Origin: Pandoraea thiooxydans
GTDB taxonomy: Bacteria > Pseudomonadota > Gammaproteobacteria > Burkholderiales > Burkholderiaceae
Assembly (NCBI RefSeq): GCF_001931675.1
Contig: NZ_CP014839.1
Location: 2,790,001-2,854,000 of the forward strand
Direction of reading: 5' to 3'
DNA length: 64,000 bases
Shown: in pieces, positions 59,911 through 64,000 of the stretch
Layout: every line of letters begins with the position of its first letter
How positions within the stretch are numbered: the stretch's first letter is position 1
The notes under the pieces: generated by a model
Told to the model about the DNA's origin: nothing
Seen by the model: the letters and a program-made list of their open reading frames with translations, nothing else
Database searches by the model: none
Program-made: the position numbers and the translations under genes

Positions 59911-62616
59911 GCCGGCTTGCACCGGCTTGTTTTTGCCGTATCGCTCACGCGCGCTGACGACGACATCGGCCTCGATCTCGCCGTCGTCGGCGAGCGCCTT
60001 GAGAGCGGCAATCACGATCGATGCACGGTCGACCTCGAAGAACCGGCGCAGCGCCTCACGCGTATCGCTGCGGCCGAAGCCGTCGGTGCCGAGCGTCACG
60101 TAGCGACGCGGTACATACGCGCGGATCAATTCGGGCACGGCACGCACGTAATCCGTGGCGGCGATCACCGGGCCACTCGACGCGCCCAGCGCCTGGGTCG
60201 CATAGGGTGCCTCGGCCGGCTCGCCCAGACGCGCCAGGCGCTCGGCAGCCATGCCGTCGCGCTGCAGTTCCGTGAAACTGGTCACGCTCCAGACGCCGGC
60301 CTCGATGCCCCAGTCCTCCTGGAGCATCTGTCGTGCGATCAGCACTTCCCCGAGAATCGCGCCGGCGCCGAGCAGTTGCACGCGCGCCGCGTCGTTCGAA
60401 GCTGACGGCAACCGATAAATACCCTTGAGAATACCCTCGCGGACTGCCTGAAAATCTCCCTCCGGGGCCGACGGCTGCGCAGTGTTCTCGTTCATCACCG
60501 TGACGTAATAGAACACGTCGTGCTGGCGCTCGACCATCTCCCGCATGCCTTCGTCGACGATCGTCGCCACCTCGTAAGCAAAGGCCGGATCGTATGCCCG
60601 GCAATTCGGGATCGTCGACGCCGCCAAATGGCTGCTGCCGTCCTGATGCTGCAGGCCCTCGCCGCCGAGCGTCGTCTTGCCGGCCGTCGCGCCGATCAGG
60701 AAGCCGCGAGCCCGCTGATCGGCCGCCGCCCAGATGATGTCGCCGATACGCTGAAAGCCGAACATCGAGTAATAGATATAGAACGGCAGCATCGGCAGAT
60801 CGTGCACGCTGTATGACGTCGACGCGGCGATCCATGACGACACGGCGCCGGCCTCCGAAATGCCTTCCTCGAGAATCTGGCCGCTCGTATCCTCCCGGTA
60901 ATACAGGATCGAGCCGAGATCCTCCGGCTCGTACAGTTGGCCAAGCGGCGAATAAATCCCGACCTGCCGGAACAGGCTGGCCATGCCAAACGTGCGCGCC
61001 TCGTCCGCGACGATGGGCACCACCCGCGGGCCCAGCGCGTGGTCCTTGAGCAGCGCGCCGAGCATGCGTACCAACGCCATCGTGGTCGACATCTCCTTGC
61101 CGGCAGCCTGCAGCGCGAACTGCCCCCAGGCCTGCGTCGGCGGTACGGCCAACCCCTGCGAGGCCGCAGTGCGCCGTCTGGGCAGATAACCTCCCAGGGC
61201 CTCTCGCCGCGCATGCAGATATCGCATCTCGGGGCTGTCGTCAGCCGGCTTGTAAAACCTTACTTGTGCGACGTCCTCGTCGGAAAGCGGCAGGCGGAAA
61301 CGATCGCGGAACGCCTTCAGATCGTCAAAACCCAGCTTCTTCTGCTGGTGCGTGGTCATGCGGCCCTGGCCGGTCACGCCCATGCCGAAGCCCTTCATGG
61401 TCTTGGCGAGAATCACCGTCGGCTGGCCGCGATGGGACAGCGCCTGCGCGTAAGCCGCATACAGCTTGCGCGCATCGTGGCCGCCGCGTCGCAGCCGATC
61501 GATATCCTCGTCGCTCAATTGCGCGGCGAGTGCCGCCAGCTCGGGATTCTGTCCGAAAAAGCGCGCGCGGTTGTAGGCACCGTCATTGGCCGAGAAGGTT
61601 TGAAACTGACCGTCGACCGTATGCGCGAAGGCTCGCGGCAACGCGCCGGTGCGATCGCGCGCAAACAGCACGTCCCAGTCCGATCCCCACACCACCTTGA
61701 TCACATTCCAGCCGGCGCCGGTGAATTGGGCCTCGAGTTCGTCGATGATGCGCCCGTTGCTGCGCACCGGGCCGTCGAGCCGTTGCAGATTGCAGTTGAT
61801 CACGAACACCAGGTTGTCGAGCCCCTCGCGCGCAGCCAGCGACAATGCGCCGATCGATTCCGGCTCGTCCATCTCGCCGTCGCCGAAAAATCCCCAGACC
61901 TTGCGGCCCTCGGTGTGCGCCAGACCGCGGTTCTGCAAATAGCGCATGAAGCGCGCCTGATAAATCGAATTGATCGGGCCGATGCCCATCGAGCCGGTCG
62001 GAAACTGCCAAAAGTCCGGCATTAGCCACGGATGCGGATAAGAGCATAGGCCCGGGCCGGAAATTTCGCGCCGGTAGTGCTGCAAGTGCTCCTCGCTCAG
62101 AAACCCTTCGAGGTAGGCGCGGGCGTAGACTCCCGGCGACGAATGCGGCTGAAAATAGACCAGATCCCCACCCGCGCCATCGGCGGCGCCCGGTGCGGCA
62201 GCCCTGAAGAAATGATTGAACCCGACTTCGAACAGATCGGCGGCCGAGGCATAGCTGGCGATATGACCACCGAGTTCGCCATACGCCTGGTTGGCGCGCA
62301 CCACCATCGCCAGCGCATTCCAGCGCAGCGCGGCTCCCAGCCGCTCCTCGAGCTCGAGATTGCCCGGATAAGGCGGCTGCTCATCGAGCCCGATCGTATT
62401 GACGTAGGGAGTGATGCGCGCGCGTGCCGATTCGACGCCCAGCGACAGCGCATGCTCGGCCAGCCGGTCGAACAGGTATTGCGCGCGGCCTTTGCCGACG
62501 TGCGCGACCACCGCATCGAGCGCTTCGAGCCATTCGGCCGTCTCTGCGGGATCGCTGTCCTCCCTCTCGGTGGCGAGCGCGCGTATCTGTTCGCTACCGC
62601 TGGCTAAATTCGTCAT
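59896..62616 (-). CDS. Homodimeric pyruvate/2-oxoacid dehydrogenase E1 (AceE paralogue, MdeB type)
   Basis: A 906-residue TPP-dependent E1. The TPP motif runs from GDGEMDE to NCNLQRLDG, followed by GPVRSNGRIIDE. The C-terminal transketolase-like domain has GKTTLGGEGLQHQDG and the SYDPAFAYE-type segment RAYDPAFAYEVA. It is not in an aceE-aceF-lpd operon; it is divergent from an Lrp/AsnC gene, as mdeB is controlled by MdeR in Pseudomonas putida. There MdeB uses 2-oxobutyrate from methionine breakdown. That role is inferred from context only; no methionine gamma-lyase gene is in the window. Confidence 0.85.
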   Translation of the reverse strand: MTNLASGSEQIRALATEREDSDPAETAEWLEALDAVVAHVGKGRAQYLFDRLAEHALSLGVESARARITPYVNTIGLDEQPPYPGNLELEERLGAALRWNALAMVVRANQAYGELGGHIASYASAADLFEVGFNHFFRAAAPGAADGAGGDLVYFQPHSSPGVYARAYLEGFLSEEHLQHYRREISGPGLCSYPHPWLMPDFWQFPTGSMGIGPINSIYQARFMRYLQNRGLAHTEGRKVWGFFGDGEMDEPESIGALSLAAREGLDNLVFVINCNLQRLDGPVRSNGRIIDELEAQFTGAGWNVIKVVWGSDWDVLFARDRTGALPRAFAHTVDGQFQTFSANDGAYNRARFFGQNPELAALAAQLSDEDIDRLRRGGHDARKLYAAYAQALSHRGQPTVILAKTMKGFGMGVTGQGRMTTHQQKKLGFDDLKAFRDRFRLPLSDEDVAQVRFYKPADDSPEMRYLHARREALGGYLPRRRTAASQGLAVPPTQAWGQFALQAAGKEMSTTMALVRMLGALLKDHALGPRVVPIVADEARTFGMASLFRQVGIYSPLGQLYEPEDLGSILYYREDTSGQILEEGISEAGAVSSWIAASTSYSVHDLPMLPFYIYYSMFGFQRIGDIIWAAADQRARGFLIGATAGKTTLGGEGLQHQDGSSHLAASTIPNCRAYDPAFAYEVATIVDEGMREMVERQHDVFYYVTVMNENTAQPSAPEGDFQAVREGILKGIYRLPSASNDAARVQLLGAGAILGEVLIARQMLQEDWGIEAGVWSVTSFTELQRDGMAAERLARLGEPAEAPYATQALGASSGPVIAATDYVRAVPELIRAYVPRRYVTLGTDGFGRSDTREALRRFFEVDRASIVIAALKALADDGEIEADVVVSARERYGKNKPVQAGSWQR

Positions 62617-62765
62617 GGCAGGACTCCGTGAGAGAAGCGTCAGGGCTATATTAAAAAATTAATTTTAATCATCCCGGAGAAGAATGTTTCTCTCATTTAC
62701 TGACTTTCATGGTCTTGACCGGTATATTTATTCTGCTTAATTCAATTCCATGGAATATTTATCCT
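62617..62765. promoter_or_regulatory. AT-rich divergent control region between the AceE-like and Lrp genes
   Basis: 149 bases, AT-rich. An inverted repeat ATTAAAA-N6-TTTTAAT (62650-62669) and a second dyad GAGAA-N6-TTCTC (62678-62693) are probable regulator sites. A plus-strand promoter may be CTGACT (62700-62705) and TATATT (62723-62728), spacer 17. Confidence 0.5.
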
Positions 62766-63293
62766 ATGACCTCCGTTCCCAAACGGCTCGACCGGATCGA
62801 TATCGGCATTCTGAGCGAACTCCAGCAAAACGCGCGCATCACCAATGCCGAACTGGCTCGCGCGGTCAATCTCTCGCCGACACCGTGCTTCAACCGAGTA
62901 CGCGCGCTGGAAAATCTCGGGCTCGTCAAGCAACAGGTCACCTTGCTCAATCCCGAACCGCTGGGCTTGAGAATCAACGTTTTTATCCAGGTGAGTCTCG
63001 AGAAGCAGGTCGAGGACGCGCTGCAGCGCTTCGAGCAGGCCATCGCGGAACAGCCCGAGGTCATGGAGTGCTACCTGATGTCGGGCGATGCGGACTATCT
63101 GCTGCGCGTGGTCATGCCCGACATCAAGGCGCTGGAGCGCTTTATCCTGGAGCGCTTGACGACCATTCCCGGCGTCTCGAACATCCGTTCGAGCTTCGCG
63201 CTCAAGCAAGTCCGCTACAAGACCGCGCTGCCGTTGCCATCATCGGGGCTCACGCTGATCGATGCAGACGACGCCTCAACGGACTGGCGGTGA
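62766..63293 (+). CDS. Lrp/AsnC family regulator (MdeR type by context)
   Basis: A 175-residue Lrp-family protein. The HTH ([23 protein letters not shown], then [13 protein letters not shown]) is followed by a RAM domain with G-D-A-D-Y-L-L-R-V (residues about 115-125). The start at 62766 removes a hydrophobic 19-residue extension that does not fit the family. It is divergent from the AceE-like gene and is probably its activator. Confidence 0.88.
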   Translation: MTSVPKRLDRIDIGILSELQQNARITNAELARAVNLSPTPCFNRVRALENLGLVKQQVTLLNPEPLGLRINVFIQVSLEKQVEDALQRFEQAIAEQPEVMECYLMSGDADYLLRVVMPDIKALERFILERLTTIPGVSNIRSSFALKQVRYKTALPLPSSGLTLIDADDASTDWR

Positions 63294-63388
63294 ATGTGCC
63301 GCTCAAACAGCGCGAGGCCGGGATGCGCGATCATTGGCCGCCGGTGTACTAGACTGAATCAATGGGTCAAGGATGCGGGAGGCCAGCG

Positions 63389-63613
63389 ATGATCGAAATT
63401 TCAGAAACGGTCGGTACGCGTGATTTTTCGGCGCAGCTCGAGCGCAATGGCATCGTCATATTCAAGGAACACGGACACGAGCGCAGCCGGCTGACGTTGA
63501 ACGACGCGCTCGCCGCACTCGCCGAAGAGCGTGACGACGACGAGGATATCCGTGCGGCGACCGTCGAGGACATGCTGCGAGCGCTGATTCACGATTGCGC
63601 CCGTGCGGTCTGA
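63389..63613 (+). CDS. Small acidic protein of unknown function
   Basis: A 74-residue protein starting at ATG 63389 behind GGGAGG. It has a short N-terminal beta-like part (MIEISETVGTRDFSAQLE) and a negatively charged helical part with EERDDDEDIR. No signal peptide, membrane helix or recognised domain. It sits between the MdeR-type gene and the EAL-domain gene. A real but unassigned gene is likely because of the good ribosome site and start. Confidence 0.6.
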   Translation: MIEISETVGTRDFSAQLERNGIVIFKEHGHERSRLTLNDALAALAEERDDDEDIRAATVEDMLRALIHDCARAV

Positions 63614-63629
63614 GGCGAGCCGTCCGGCC

Positions 63630-64000
63630 TCAGTGAAACCCTCGCCGGGCCAGGATCGCCGCGCTGTCCCAGGGGTCGCCGGTTTCGGCGCCCGTCAGGA
63701 TCGTTTTGACATACGCTTCGATAGCCGGATCCTGGATGAAGTCCGCCGACGAGCGCGCCGCCAGGATCGCGTCGGGCAACTGCGGCCGGGCGATGCAGAA
63801 TCCCTGGATATAGTCGATCCCGACTTCGGTCATGGCTTTGACGGTGTCGAGGTTGTCGACCCACTCGGCGACGCTGGTCATGCCCAGATTGTGCGATAAC
63901 CCGGCAATCGCTTCGATGATCGACAGATTCGCCGGATGGGCGATCGCCTGCGTGACCAGCGAGCCGTCGATTTTCAGCAAATCGGCCGACAGGCTGCTCA
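63630..64000 (-). CDS. EAL domain protein, 3' end only
   Basis: The C-terminal about 123 residues of an EAL (c-di-GMP phosphodiesterase) domain; the rest lies beyond the right edge. Visible motifs are LKIDGSLV, TSVAEWVDN (where active enzymes usually have A-E-G-V-E) and DYIQGFCIARPQ. A W in place of G in the A-E-G motif and an N for E may affect activity. A C-terminal extension of about 45 residues follows the EAL core. Confidence 0.82.
   Translation of the reverse strand, partial: SSLSADLLKIDGSLVTQAIAHPANLSIIEAIAGLSHNLGMTSVAEWVDNLDTVKAMTEVGIDYIQGFCIARPQLPDAILAARSSADFIQDPAIEAYVKTILTGAETGDPWDSAAILARRGFH

Overview
The window looks like a chromosomal segment of a Burkholderiaceae bacterium (order Burkholderiales, near Burkholderia, Paraburkholderia or Pandoraea). 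I base this on protein similarity and gene order recalled from the family: rpsP-rimM-trmD-rplS, gyrA-serC-pheA-tyrA-aroA-cmk-rpsA-ihfB-lapAB with ugd and heptose genes, and ompA-ubiG-gph. The DNA is GC-rich, so many long antisense ORFs are shadows and were left out. I see no IS element, prophage, integrase or CRISPR array, and the only RNA gene found is tmRNA.

Layout. 1-7104: an accessory-looking, tightly packed plus-strand operon. It holds an SdhC-like membrane anchor, a sulfonate/nitrate-type ABC importer, a two-subunit class I fumarase/tartrate-dehydratase-type hydratase, a fumarate-reductase-like flavoprotein and a TauE/SafE-type permease. It reads as uptake plus dehydrogenation and hydration of some dicarboxylate. 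7120-14237: housekeeping genes (orn, M48 protease, rsgA, CobD/CbiB-family protein, CoA pyrophosphatase-type Nudix, and the rplS-trmD-rimM-rpsP operon on the minus strand). 14554-17385: a META-domain lipoprotein, a TM2 protein and an acyl-CoA synthetase. 17401-18489: an SplB-like radical SAM protein of the PA0069 type under a near-perfect LexA box, ending in a sliding-clamp-binding pentapeptide. 18578-21668: an alanine catabolic module (Lrp regulator, dadA, ald). 21740-29107: acyl-CoA dehydrogenase, etfBA, lipase, ferredoxin-NADP reductase, enoyl-CoA hydratase and an HDAC-family deacetylase. 29299-32000: mltB, cysM and a ComEA-like secreted protein.

32145-48109 is one long minus-strand block. 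It runs from gyrA through serine and aromatic amino acid biosynthesis (serC, pheA, tyrA, aroA), cmk, rpsA and ihfB to lapA-lapB-ugd-rfaE1-hldD for envelope LPS. 48518-54983: ompA, ubiG, gph, a very large DUF748 (AsmA-like) protein and tmRNA. 55174-64000 is more variable: an EamA transporter, an O-methyltransferase-like gene, a SAF-domain oxidoreductase divergent from a LysR regulator, an AceE paralogue of the MdeB type divergent from an Lrp/AsnC (MdeR-type) regulator, a small unknown gene and the 3' end of an EAL-domain gene.

The most interesting items are the LexA-controlled, clamp-motif radical SAM gene (17401-18523) and the uncharacterised dicarboxylate operon (1-7104). The latter's flavoprotein lacks the covalent-FAD histidine of succinate dehydrogenase.
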